A DNA stretch of 64,000 bases, from assembly GCA_027704905.1 (NCBI GenBank), contig CM051015.1:16182521-16246520 (forward strand). The letters run 5' to 3'. This DNA comes from Muraenolepis orangiensis (lineage: Eukaryota > Chordata > Actinopteri > Gadiformes > Muraenolepididae). The number at the start of each line of letters is the position of its first letter. The first letter of the stretch is position 1. The notes beneath the pieces were generated by a model that was not told where the DNA came from, searched no databases, and saw only the letters and a list, made by a program, of their open reading frames with translations. The position numbers were made by a program, and so were the translations under genes. Positions 47,553-57,324 of the stretch are shown here, piece after piece.

Positions 47553-48350
47553 AGCCCCTGTCACACTGTCCCGAAATTTACACCAGATGGACACACGAAT
47601 ATGGAATATTGAACTTTGCGCGAGGATGGCCCCGAACTTGGTCAACACGAAGATGGCAACACGAAGATGTGAATTTTTATAGTAGTTTATACCCGCAGGA
47701 CGCGTTGGTTGGGACGGAGACGATGAACTGTTTAGCCCTTGGGCATGGTTTATTTTCCCCTGCATCATTGGTACATCCTTTCACTCAGCCGAGCTAATGT
47801 AGAACACACACATACCATCTGAACATGTGCATCAGGTGAACACCCCCTGAAGTAACGCTTCAGTGCCTTCAGTGGTACAATAAATAGAATAGACATAATC
47901 TATATATATAACAACTGAGGACATATGTAGACATAGACCAGAGCGGTCCCCAGAGGGTTTCAGGTCTCCTCAGCAGTCTGAAAGGTCTCCTCAGCAGTCT
48001 AGGAGGTCTCCTTTTACATGTCCACGTTACCATGACATGGTGAAAAATGCCCGATTGCACCGATTATCACACAAAGTAAAGAAAGATGCCCTTACGATGG
48101 CCTTATGAAGGGCAAAATGGACAAACAAATTCAACACGAAAATTAACCTTCGCAATGTCCTTCGGCAATTTTTTGGCATGCCAAAGATTTTGCCACCGCT
48201 CACAAAGTTAATGCCGGAGCCTGAGAAACTCCACCGGCGGTCATACGATGGCTTAAGATGCCCTCACGAATGGCAATCAGAGCCAAATTTGAACATTTCC
48301 TTTATCGTGTGTCCATCTAGTGTCAATTTCGGGACAGTGTGACAGGGGCT
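47553..48350. mobile_element. PIF/Harbinger-like MITE, 798 bp
   Basis: Terminal inverted repeats of about 45 bp begin AGCCCCTGTCACACTGTCCC on the left; the right end is the reverse complement with few mismatches. TTA lies immediately outside both ends (47550-47552 and 48351-48353), the 3-bp duplication typical of PIF/Harbinger. There is no transposase ORF, so it is non-autonomous. Confidence 0.85.
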
Positions 48351-48353
48351 TTA

Positions 48354-48890
48354 CTGCCGTACACACTCATGTTAAAACCAGGACTCAATATCCGCCTGGG
48401 TCCGGGAGTTTTATAATGGCCCTGTCACAGATTGACAATTTAGCCAGCGTATCAAAATTTCTCGAAAACGCAGGCATACGCTGAACTATCAATGTTTTTT
48501 TTCAATATGTATACATACATACATAGCGAATTCAGAACGAGTTGGACGTATACATAAAGTAATAGTAACTTATATAGAAAGTTTTGATAACTTATAGATA
48601 ACTTATACGCTGAACTATCAATGATATTTGGTACATAACGTATTAGTAACTTATATAGAATGTTCAATAACTTATACCAACGAATTCTTAGCAACATTCA
48701 CAACGTATGCCCAAGCCAGGGTTTCCGTTACCCGGTTTTTATCTGGTAAAATTGATTTAAAAAACGGTAAATTCAAAACCTGCCGGTCAAAATGTCTGGT
48801 AATAAGGCTCATACAAAAATGTGATAACGCCATGAAGTGGACGAGCCTCCACTGGTCAAGGTTGTCCATTCCTGCAGGGGGCGCCACCAT
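48354..48890. other. Repeat-like DNA of unknown class
   Basis: 48415-48700 contains the near-repeats ATACGCTGAACTATCAATG (48477, 48607) and AGTAACTTATATAGAA (48565, 48649), perhaps another MITE starting CCCTGTCACAGATTGAC, but no matching end was found. 48710-48890 is unrecognised. No gene. Confidence 0.4.
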
Positions 48891-48925
48891 GGAGGACCCC
48901 TTCCCCTTGTTGTCTGACTCGTCCA

Positions 48926-50109
48926 ATGAGGACATCCTCAGAAGAGGGCGAGACTCCCCAGGAAGCAGAGGAAGAGGAGATGGAAATTCCGGAGGAGGAA
49001 ATGGAAATGGGTGGCTCTGACGAATACTAACCCTCCACCCACCCGACCCAATTATGACCATCTTTCGTTTTGTGCCAGTTGTTTTGGGGACGTTAGGAGC
49101 AGTCCCTTAATGGGGGGGGTTCTGTCACAGTCTGTATTCCAGTTTCCTCGCTCCGACTACACACTACTGGATTACCACGCCCCCTCATTATTTTTTGCCC
49201 ACAGCTGCGGCGCATAACAAATCAGACTATTATTTAAGCAAACCCTCTAATACGATTCATGACAATTTTAATGGTTGCTGGCAGCGTCGTCTGCAACACT
49301 GGTGCTTGAACAGGGACCTCGCCAACTAGGACAAGGCACAGCCACCTCCCAGCAAAAACCCTTTCCTCGCCGGCAGCGACAGCCACTGGTAGAGCCCAGC
49401 AGAGGACAGGGGTGGTGTCGCAGCAACAGCTAGGAGCAACCGCCTGGGGTAAGCAACAGCCCAGGTCCTGCGGCAACTCCACCAGCCAGCGCAGCAGCCC
49501 AAAGCTCCATGCTCAAGGTAGGAGGTGGGGGGAAGATCGCCCTGGTTGAGGGTAGCCTTACCGGGGGCCGTTGGTGGGCCCTTAAAGGAGCTACTACCGA
49601 GGCCTAGCTGTCCAGTTTCCCAGCCCATCCAGAAAACCCAGCAACTGCCAGTCCAGAGGAAACGACCACCAGTCAAAACAGCAGCCGAGGCCTCCGCTCA
49701 AAGGAGAGGGAGGGTGGGTTGGTGGGTCTACCTGGGGTGGTGTACGGACAATGTTTTTTCTTTTTGTTACTAGTAAACCGTGTAGAGTCCAATTTAGGTT
49801 GATTTTAGGATGGGGGGAGGGGGGGTGGAGTAGGTTTTGGCTGGGGATTTTCTCCAGCCTCATTTTGGCGGTGCAGATATGTGGAGTGTGTGTGGCTGGG
49901 TTAAGCATCCTGGCCTGAGTTAGACTGATGATTCTATGGCAGGTGAGGCTGCACACCTGTGTGTCTTGCTAATCAAGGCCCACAGGTTAAACAAGCCACC
50001 TACACATTCTCGAGGAGAGAGCTCTAGCAGTTACCAACTGCTCTGTTCATTATGATTCAAAACTCTGCAATAAACCGGATTGCTCCTTTACCCTGTTTCC
50101 TTGTCTTCA
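48926..50109 (+). mobile_element. Gypsy-type 3' end plus LTR, copy A
   Basis: The decayed end of a pol ORF with an acidic tail (compare EEEMDMDVSDDY in copy B) stops near 49024. A purine-rich tract (TTAATGGGGGGG) is followed by TGTCACAGTCTG at 49123, the likely start of an LTR of roughly 0.99 kb. It carries AATAAACCGG near 50071 and ends around CTTGTCTTCA. Boundaries are inferred from comparison with copy B and are approximate. Confidence 0.6.
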
Positions 50110-50734
50110 TCGTTGACACGCCAAATCTGACAAATGCAAAAGGTGTGCAACAACTCATCAGCATTGCTAACTTTTTAGCCAGGTTGATGCTGGAAAAAAC
50201 AACATTTCCACTGCCATGTCAACAATTACCCAATCCAGCCGCTCAAACTAACTTTTGGAAATACAACATATGCATACCTTTCTATAACTAAACTGACACA
50301 AATGTGGTCCCAACTATCTCACCAAATCCACCCAGAACTTCTCCCAGACCACTGATGTCTAAAGGAATTTCATCCCTTCACATCCACAAACTGTAACCGA
50401 TTGAAGTGTGTGCCTGATTTCACATTTTACAAATGGACGCATGTCACAATTGCAGTCATGTTTCTAAACGGATGTTGGACTAGAAAAAACATATGTTGCT
50501 GAATGGATACTTACAACAAATACTCTTTATTTATTGTATGCTGCATGAAATCTAATCCATTTTTATCTAGCACCACCCTTCTTCTTGGATAACCCCTGAC
50601 TGACATCAAAGTCATAATTAAGGACATTGACAGGAAACATTGGCCGAGAGTCTCTCCTTCAGCCTCCTCCTTCTGGAGAATAGGAGCAAAACTTGAGGTG
50701 GAGTCATTTGTTGATTAGTTTTTATTAAGCTGCA
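50110..50734. repeat. Segment shared with 63460-64000
   Basis: From GACACGCCAAATCTGACAAATG onward the sequence matches the right end of the window for at least 540 bp with scattered indels. It lies directly after the LTR in both places. No coding content recognised. Confidence 0.7.
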
Positions 50735-50912
50735 TTGTTGACTTGTACCCTATTGTACATAATGTATGATTGCTTTTATCCTGGCATGCCAAAGCGTCTG
50801 CCAAATGCCCTAAATGTAAATGTAATGCCCCACTCGGATATCAAACGGATGTTGGAGGAAGTCAAGAACAGGCTCAACCAGCTGAAGAAAAAGTTCAAGC
50901 CGGAGGCTCGGG
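50735..50912 (+). other. SINE-like tail and possible small exon
   Basis: 50765-50828 resembles a fish SINE 3' tail (AAAGCGTCTGCCAAATG, then TAAATGTAATG). It runs into an ORF (MPHSDIKRMLEEVKN, then NQLKKKFKPEAR; ATG at 50827) that stops at a good splice donor CGG|GTATGA near 50912. The Lys/Glu-rich helical peptide is not recognised. It could be a stray exon or chance. Confidence 0.25.
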
Positions 50913-51242
50913 TATGATTCAATTTATATATTTGTATTTACTTAATTAGAATTAGTGTTCAAATGTGTATGAAAGAGACAGGGTGAAGAGCTTGAGGAAA
51001 ATAAGTCATGTTGTTAATAAATGAGCATGAAGGAGAAAGACTCCTCAGTATCATTGTCTCATAAAATAATCTAAACCTCCTAAGGTCCATTGAATTCCCC
51101 ATAGGCCTGTGCCCAACTACTTACACAACTACACATTCCATAATATTCAGTATTCCTCTGTATATTCAAGAGTTATGTTTGTTCAAATAACCAGCAAGAA
51201 AACTGTGCATTTAAGCTAGATCATATTTAATTGATGATGAAA
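50913..51242. other. 3' flank of copy 15
   Basis: No gene. A variant polyadenylation signal ATTAAA (minus strand, 51226-51231) lies 12 nt past the copy 15 stop. Confidence 0.5.
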
Positions 51243-52043
51243 TCAACACATGTCAGTGACACGCCTCATGCTCATGAACCTCATGCCACTCATGCCCATA
51301 TCCTTGAAGCTCCTGTACTCTCCAGGCCTCATGTACATCATCCTGCCCTTGTAGTGGGCCTGCTCGTACATCAGCCAGTGGCCGTCCATCACGTTGCAGG
51401 ACTGGCAGTCAGACATGCGATAATGATCCTGGATGTTGTCACAGTCGTCCATCATCTCATAGGACTGACCACCGTAGTTCTCTCTCTCGTAGATCTTCAT
51501 CCTGAACTGGCCTCTGTGCTGTAATGCAGAGATTTAGAGAAACAATGTCAGCAGACTACTACAATCACAACACAGTCAGTGACATAGTTGAATAGGGTGA
51601 GAGTTTAAATATGGGTGAGTTCTCTTACATAGGGGATCATTCTGCAGGACCTGATGTTGTCAAACATCATTCCCATGCTCATCATGCGCTGCATATCGTT
51701 GTACTCTCCCCTCCTCATGAAGAACTGCTGGCCCATGTAGTTGTTCCTCTCATAGACCATGAAGCAGCCACTCTCCACCCTGCAGGACTGGCACCTGCTC
51801 AGGTAGGAGGACATGTCGGAGCAGTCGCTCATGCACTCATAGGAGCGGCCCTGGAAGTTCTTCTCCTCGTAGAAGGTGATCTGAAAGAGCACAAAAAAGC
51901 ACATATAACTTATGATAGAAAGGGGAAGAAGGGAAATGTGTTTGCCATTTCCTACATTATAGAATAGTTGTTCTTAATCAAAAAAATCTAAATCAAAAAA
52001 TCAAACATACTTTGCCCATCATGTTCCTGCTAGTGGTGGTCAT
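51243..52043 (-). CDS. crygm: Gamma-M crystallin, copy 15 (divergent)
   Basis: Exons 52011-52043, 51629-51880 and 51243-51518; introns 130 and 110 bp. Exon 1 reads MTTTSRNMMGK. The C-terminus is the family-typical RRVTDMC with TGA, where copies 1-14 have RRIMESM with TAA. Exon 2 differs from copy 1 at only 6 of 252 bases, while the introns differ in length by 68 bp each and lack the 22-bp repeats. It is probably the most ancestral-like copy in the window. Confidence 0.94.
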
Positions 52044-52090
52044 ATTGCTGTTACTAGTGAACTGTCTTTCCACCTGTTTAACCGAGGTCC

Positions 52091-52153
52091 TTTTATATGA
52101 TGTCAAACCTAAACAATCAGAGGCCCTGCCTGTGAGAACTCCTTACTCAGCTT
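52091..52153 (-). promoter_or_regulatory. Lens promoter of copy 15
   Basis: TATA (52091-52098) and SOX-type site as in copy 1; the Maf-type site is the GAGTAA variant (52143-52153). An RTE-like LINE lies about 170 bp further upstream. Confidence 0.65.
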
Positions 52154-52320
52154 CACAATCCTTTTGATGCTGAGGGGATCCCCCTGCAGGTTTCTGGTAT
52201 CTCTGGTCCCATTCTCTTTAGAATCCATTTCACTGATCACCAAATATTATTCATATATATACATATATATATATACGTTATATACATATATATTACATTC
52301 ATAATTAGTTATTTTAATTT

Positions 52321-52830
52321 GTAACCAAAAGAGAGCTGAGCCAGAAGGCAAAGCTCTCGATCTACCAATCAGTCTTCGTTCCTACCCTCACCTATGGCCA
52401 TGAGCAATGGGTAATGACCGAAAGGACGAGATCGCGAATACAAGCGGCCAAAATGAGTTTCCTCAGGAGGGTGGCTGGTATCTCCCTGAGGGATAGGGTG
52501 AGAAGCTCAGTCACTCGTGAGAGACTCGGAGTAGAGCCGCTGCTCCTTCGCGTAGAGAGGAGCCAGTTGAGGTGGTTCGGGCTTCTAGTAAGGATGCTTC
52601 CTGGTCGCCTCCCGAGGGAGGTTTTCCAAGCACATCCAACTGGGAAGAGACCACGGGGCAGACCGAGGTACAGGTGGGGTGATTACATCTCCACACTGGC
52701 CTGGGAACGCCTCGGGATCCCCCAGTCAGAGCTTGTCGATGTTGCCAGGGAGAGGGAAGTTTGGAGTCCCCTGCTGAAGCTGCTACCTCCGCGACCCGAT
52801 TACGGATAAGCGGGAGAAGATGGATATATA
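52321..52830 (+). mobile_element. RTE-like LINE 3' fragment with 43-bp target duplication
   Basis: The ORF 52414-52809 is the C-terminal domain of a fish non-LTR RT: TERTRSRIQAAKMSFLRR, SLRDRVRSSVTRE, RPRGRPRYRWGDYI, WERLGIPQSEL. The 3' end reads GGGAGAAGATGGAT. Flanking 43-bp direct repeats at 52278-52320 and 52861-52903 (ending AGTTATTTTAATTT) are identical. 5' truncated. Confidence 0.88.
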
Positions 52831-52903
52831 CATATATATATATGTATATATGTATATACATTATATACATATATATTACATTCATAATTAGTTATTTTAA
52901 TTT

Positions 52904-54587
52904 GCTGTTTAAATTATCTTTGTACCTAGAGATAGCTCCCTTCCTCTTACCAATTAAATGCTAATTTGTTTGTTAGCGTTTGTATCACCACTGTAGACTA
53001 GAAGTCTGATACAGTGGCCCCTCGTCCATCTCCGGCCTGACTCGTGTCACGTGTTAATTTCTTTAGCTGAATTTCATTCTCACTTCCCCCCATTGAATTG
53101 GCCTCCCAGAATATCCATACCGGTCTTCACGGCCACTCCCTTACCTTTGTTTTGTTCATATATGACCCTATCATGTAAAGGTTTTGCTATAAGAATCATG
53201 TACAACCATTGTTTCTCTAAATGCAGTGTGTCTCCCCAGGATTAAGCTCCATTAACCCAAAGACATTGCTGTCAGGGAGCGTTTAAGGAATTATTTTGCA
53301 ACATGGTTTCATTAATGTTAAGGGCTACTGACTTAAAAAAAAGAAATCTCCAATATACACTATACATTTGAGAAACCCTTTTTTGAATATGTTAAATAGG
53401 CTATTCATATTAAAAATCAACGGACTACATTTTAAAAAGGTGGTGTTTTTGACACTGCACCCTGGAAGAATATATTTGACCTTGGTTTTTTTCCCATGCA
53501 TTTTAATGAGAAAATAAATCTATAATTTGCTATTCGTAATTTGAATAACCAGGTGTTATTCTTTCACTTTTTTGAAATACACATTATTCTAACATCAGCA
53601 ATTACTACCTCCACTTTGAAGACAAGGCTCATCTAAGAAGTTCTCATTGATTGACATACATACATTTTTTTTCATTTTTTTCATTTGTTGCTTTTAATGC
53701 GCTTACACACTTGAAAATAAACAATTTACTCTGTCCAGTTATTTTTGGAAACATGATCTTATAGCACTTTCATAATAACTCCAATTTTGACAGAGGCTTG
53801 CTCCCAGTCTCAATACATTTGAACTTTGTGGATGTAAATGCCATTACAAATTTGATTATTAAAATTTAATTAATATTTGTATAGTAGATTTACTTGTAAA
53901 AGGCATAATGAACACAGGAGAAGTGTGCCTTCTAGACTTGTTGTCAGAAAAACTTTAGGAAGTCAGGTGACAAGCGAATAAGTACATATAGAGAGGAAGT
54001 TGTGGTTGATGGATGGGTCAAACACAGGAGTTTCCCCCGGGAGACAGGGTTTGGGTTTTACGTTTATCTTTTTTTGGTTTATTTTTTCAGTATTCAGTCA
54101 CAGTTTGGTTAGGTTTAGGCAAGACACGACTGAGTTGGGTTTAGTATTTCTGGCAAAAAGGGCTTTGTAGCAGAAAGGGCATTCTGGCAGATAGCTCTAA
54201 AGGCAAACTTCTCCCATGTGCTGAAGTAATGGACTACACAAATATGTAACTTAGCAAAAGCAATCATTAGGTTTGGACTAGATGTCAATAGCAACACCTT
54301 TTACAATTAACCCTGAGTCACAAACGTAAGGCCTAAACACACCAAAGCTCAAGTGTAAGGCTATTTGATATTAAAATATGTGTCATTGAGTTCTTAATAA
54401 TAGTAGTTTGAGAAAGCCTAGAAATGTAATATGCCTCATATATTTTGACTAACTGCTGTTGTCTGAATAATTAATAGGATTGTCTGAAATATGTAGCTGT
54501 GTAAAGATGTATGTAAATTAATCAAAATGTTTTCATTTTACTAGTTAACCATTGTTGTGTCTTTATTTACATTTCATATAGCAACAT
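52904..54587. repeat. Array spacer between copies 15 and 16
   Basis: Diverged unit spacer. The empty LTR target ACATT is at 53263-53267. The position where type-B spacers hold the Rex1-like fragment is uninterrupted near 53920. A stretch at 53930-54200 matches 30600-30860. No gene seen. Confidence 0.8.
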
Positions 54588-55226
54588 TTACATGAACCTC
54601 ATGCCACTCATGCCCATATCCCTGAAACTCCTGTACTCTCCAGGCCTCATGTACATCATCCTGCCCTTGTAGTGGGCCTGCTCGTACATCAGCCAGTGGC
54701 CGTCCATAACGCAGTCAGACATGCGGTAACGGTCCTGGATTGTCACAGTCGTCCATCATCTCATAGGACTGACCGCCGTAGTTCTCCCTCTCTTAGATCT
54801 TCATCCTGAACTGGCCTCTGTGCTGTAATGGAGAGATTCAGAGAACGTCAGCAGACTCATAACCACAACACTGTAAGGCTTGCAGTTAAACTAGGTGATA
54901 GTAACAGTTGAACTGTGTGAGAGTAAGAGTTGAACTGGGTGAGAGTAACTGTTGAACTATGGGTGATTTCTCATACATAGGGGATCATTCTGCAGGACCT
55001 GATGTTGTCAAACATCATTCCCATGCTCATCATGCGCTGCATGTCATTGTACTCCCCTCCTCATGAAGAACTGCTGGCCCATGTAGTTGTTCCTCTCGTA
55101 GACCATGAAGCAGCCACTCTCCACCCTGCAGGACTGGCACCTGCTCAGGTAGGAGGACATGTCGGAGCAGTCGCTCATGCACTCATAGGAGCGGCCCTGG
55201 AAGTTCTTCTCCTCGTAGAAGGTAAT
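54588..55226 (-). pseudogene. Gamma-M crystallin pseudogene, copy 16
   Basis: Exon 3 (54588-54822) has an in-frame 27-bp loss near its end, a 12-bp loss (the NVMD...SCQ region), a 2-bp frameshift before TTGTCACAGTC, and TAA in place of the Tyr codon of MKIYE. Exon 2 (54977-55226) has a 2-bp frameshift in RRGEYND, and its acceptor CAG is now CAT. Exon 1 and the promoter are gone; the copy stops in intron 1 at about 55320, where a LINE fragment begins. Confidence 0.95.
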
Positions 55227-55321
55227 ATGAAAGAGAACAAACATAGCACATATTTCTTATGATAGAAAGGGAAAAAGGGAAACGTGTTTTCCATTTCCTA
55301 CATTATAGAATAGTTGTTAAT

Positions 55322-55512
55322 TTGTAACAAGCACATAGGAACGCTAACTCCCCATTCCCTCCCGCAGTATAAATCTTAAAAACAACACCATCAAAATGAA
55401 AAATGATATATACAATAAAATAAACAAAAAAATATCAGCAAAGTGACTTAAATGATACGTACATGTTCTTTTTGTTTTTTTAACAAAATGTTTCAAAAGC
55501 ATTTAAAGTGCC
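55322..55512 (-). mobile_element. LINE 3' UTR fragment
   Basis: TTTGTAACAAGCACATAGGA and CTCCCCATTCCCTCCC match the LINE inserted at 61967-62463 (62005-62060). No ORF remains. Confidence 0.65.
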
Positions 55513-55930
55513 TGTCACAGGTTAGGTTTGGACCCAAATGCAGCACACGGACACCATGGACAGATAGTGATATTTATTGTGAATATCACACAGACAGGGG
55601 CAAGCAAAGACGTAGTCGGGCACAGGCAGGTGATCAGGAACCAGGCAGGGCAGATGAACCAGGCAGGGACAGGCAGATGCGTAGTCAGGGACACGTGGTG
55701 GATCGGGAACCAGGCAGGGAACAGTTAGAGGCTTAGTCAGGGACAGGCGGTAGATCGGGAACCAGGCAGGGCAGACGAACCAGGCAGGGACAGGCAGAGG
55801 CGTATTCAGGGACAGGCGGTAGATCGAGAACCAGGCAGGGAAAAGGCAGAGAGTAGTCAGGGACAGGTGGTAGATCGGGAACCAGGCGAGGCGGGCAGGT
55901 CCGGGGCAGGCAGGTTCGGCAACGGGAATA
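55513..55930. repeat. Repeat element end with internal tandem repeats
   Basis: Starts TGTCACAGG and GGACCCAAATGCAG, a terminus I know from fish interspersed repeats but cannot assign. It contains about five imperfect repeats around GTAGTCAGGGACAGGCGGTA and GGGAACCAGGCAGGG (55610-55890). Confidence 0.6.
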
Positions 55931-57142
55931 CCGTATTGACCCAAATATAAGACGACCCCGATTATAAGACGACCCCTCTTTTTCAAGACTCATTTTTGGA
56001 TAAATACCTTTTTGAAGACCAAATCTTTTTTTTATAAAGAAAATTGTATTTGAAAATAATGATAACACACATCACACATTGTGTTCAAATTTGCCTAACT
56101 TGGCAAACAAAAACAAAACAGGCTAGATAGATTGCAATGAAACAGGAGTGCAATAAAACGGTAGTGCAATAAAATAGTAGTGCAATAAAACGGTAGTGCA
56201 ATAAAACAGTAGAGCAATGAAACAGTGCAAAATTTCAGAACATCAGTCTATTCGTCACATCACAAACGTCTTCTCATTCAGCTGCGTCTTCTACATCGCT
56301 GGGTTGATCGCTCTCACTCCCGCTATCGTCACACACTGTCTTCCCCCGTCTCCTCCCACATCACGTCATCCTCGCTGCCATCCATGGCATTTGATACGCA
56401 GCATTTCTTAAACCCATTAATGATGCTTTCTGGGGAAACGTCAGCCCATGCTTGCAAGATCCATTCACAGAGCAAACGTACTGCAGGCTTTTGGATTATT
56501 CCAGACGGTGTCAGTGCGTGATTACCAGCCAGGAGCCACTCTGTGTATCTCTTGCGCAGATTAACCTTGAATGGTTTGTTAACGACCACATCCAACACCT
56601 GCAGCTGGCTTGTCATTCCACCCGGTATGATCACTAGGTCACCATTCAACTCTTTCACTTGCTTTTTGACTGGCTCAGTCAAGTGTCCACGGAAAGCATC
56701 CAGAATCAACATATTCCTCTTCTTTCTGAGTCCCCCACACCGTCTGCCCCACACAACCTTGAGCAAGTCCACCACAAGCTCCGTCTCCATCCAGCCCTTT
56801 GCCTGGGCACGTACGATAATGCCAGCTGGCACTGCCTCTTTAGGTACAGTCTTGCGTTTTAAAACCACGTACGGGGGAAGTTTTGTCCCATCTGCGAGGC
56901 ACGTTAACATGACAGTTCCTCGGCTCTTCTTGTTTCCAGTAGACTTCACAATCACTGATTTGTCGCCTTTCTTATGCACAGTGACAGATGTTGGTATGTC
57001 AAAATACACAGGCGTTTGATCAGCATTGCCCATCTGATCAAGGGGGTATGAGTGCTTCTTCCTTAACTTCATCACATATCGCTGATAAGACAGTAGCATC
57101 TCTCTGAAGTCTGAGGGCAGGCGCTGGGCAAGGCTGGGCACA
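55931..57142 (-). mobile_element. Truncated pogo/Tigger DNA transposon
   Basis: Begins after TA with CCGTATTGACCCAAATATAA, a terminus I associate with fish Tc1/mariner-pogo elements. A tandem 16-bp repeat (GTAGTGCAATAAAACG) lies at 56144-56228. The other end, with the DNA-binding half of the transposase, is missing: near 57142 the sequence changes to gypsy. Confidence 0.8.
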
Positions 57143-57324
57143 ATACTCATCAGAGACGTCCATGTCCACCTCCTCCTCCACTTCCTGATGTTTCTCGCTC
57201 TCATCCGAGGTAGGCCCCTCCCCGTCCTCCTCGGAGGAGTCTGACACCCCGAGGAACAGAATCTCTGTGATGGTGCTGGCTGCCGAAGCGGTTGACCTGG
57301 CTGGCTAATGAGATCCTTGTCCAA
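56329..57324 (-). pseudogene. Pogo-type DDE transposase fused to gypsy tail (331-aa ORF)
   Basis: Residues from about 62 (SLAQRLPSDF) are a pogo/Tigger DDE catalytic domain: GNADQTPVYFDIP (first Asp), LILDAFRGHLT (second), QLQVLDVVVNKPF (third, about 35 residues later). It ends in the acidic GSEDDVMWEETGEDSV. The first roughly 60 residues read through the gypsy chromodomain end (DKDLIS) and then its acidic tail in the wrong frame. The helix-turn-helix DNA-binding part of a complete pogo transposase is absent, so mobility is unlikely. The frame is open for 996 bp, so recent truncation or chance is possible. Confidence 0.8.

Noticed and set aside
48628..49061. 130- and 129-codon overlapping ORFs
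   Set aside because: They cross from unrecognised repeat DNA into the gypsy acidic tail; no continuous domain on either strand.
49234..49956. Several 80-120-codon ORFs in GC-rich DNA
   Set aside because: They lie inside the LTR region and recur in LTR copy B with different frames broken.
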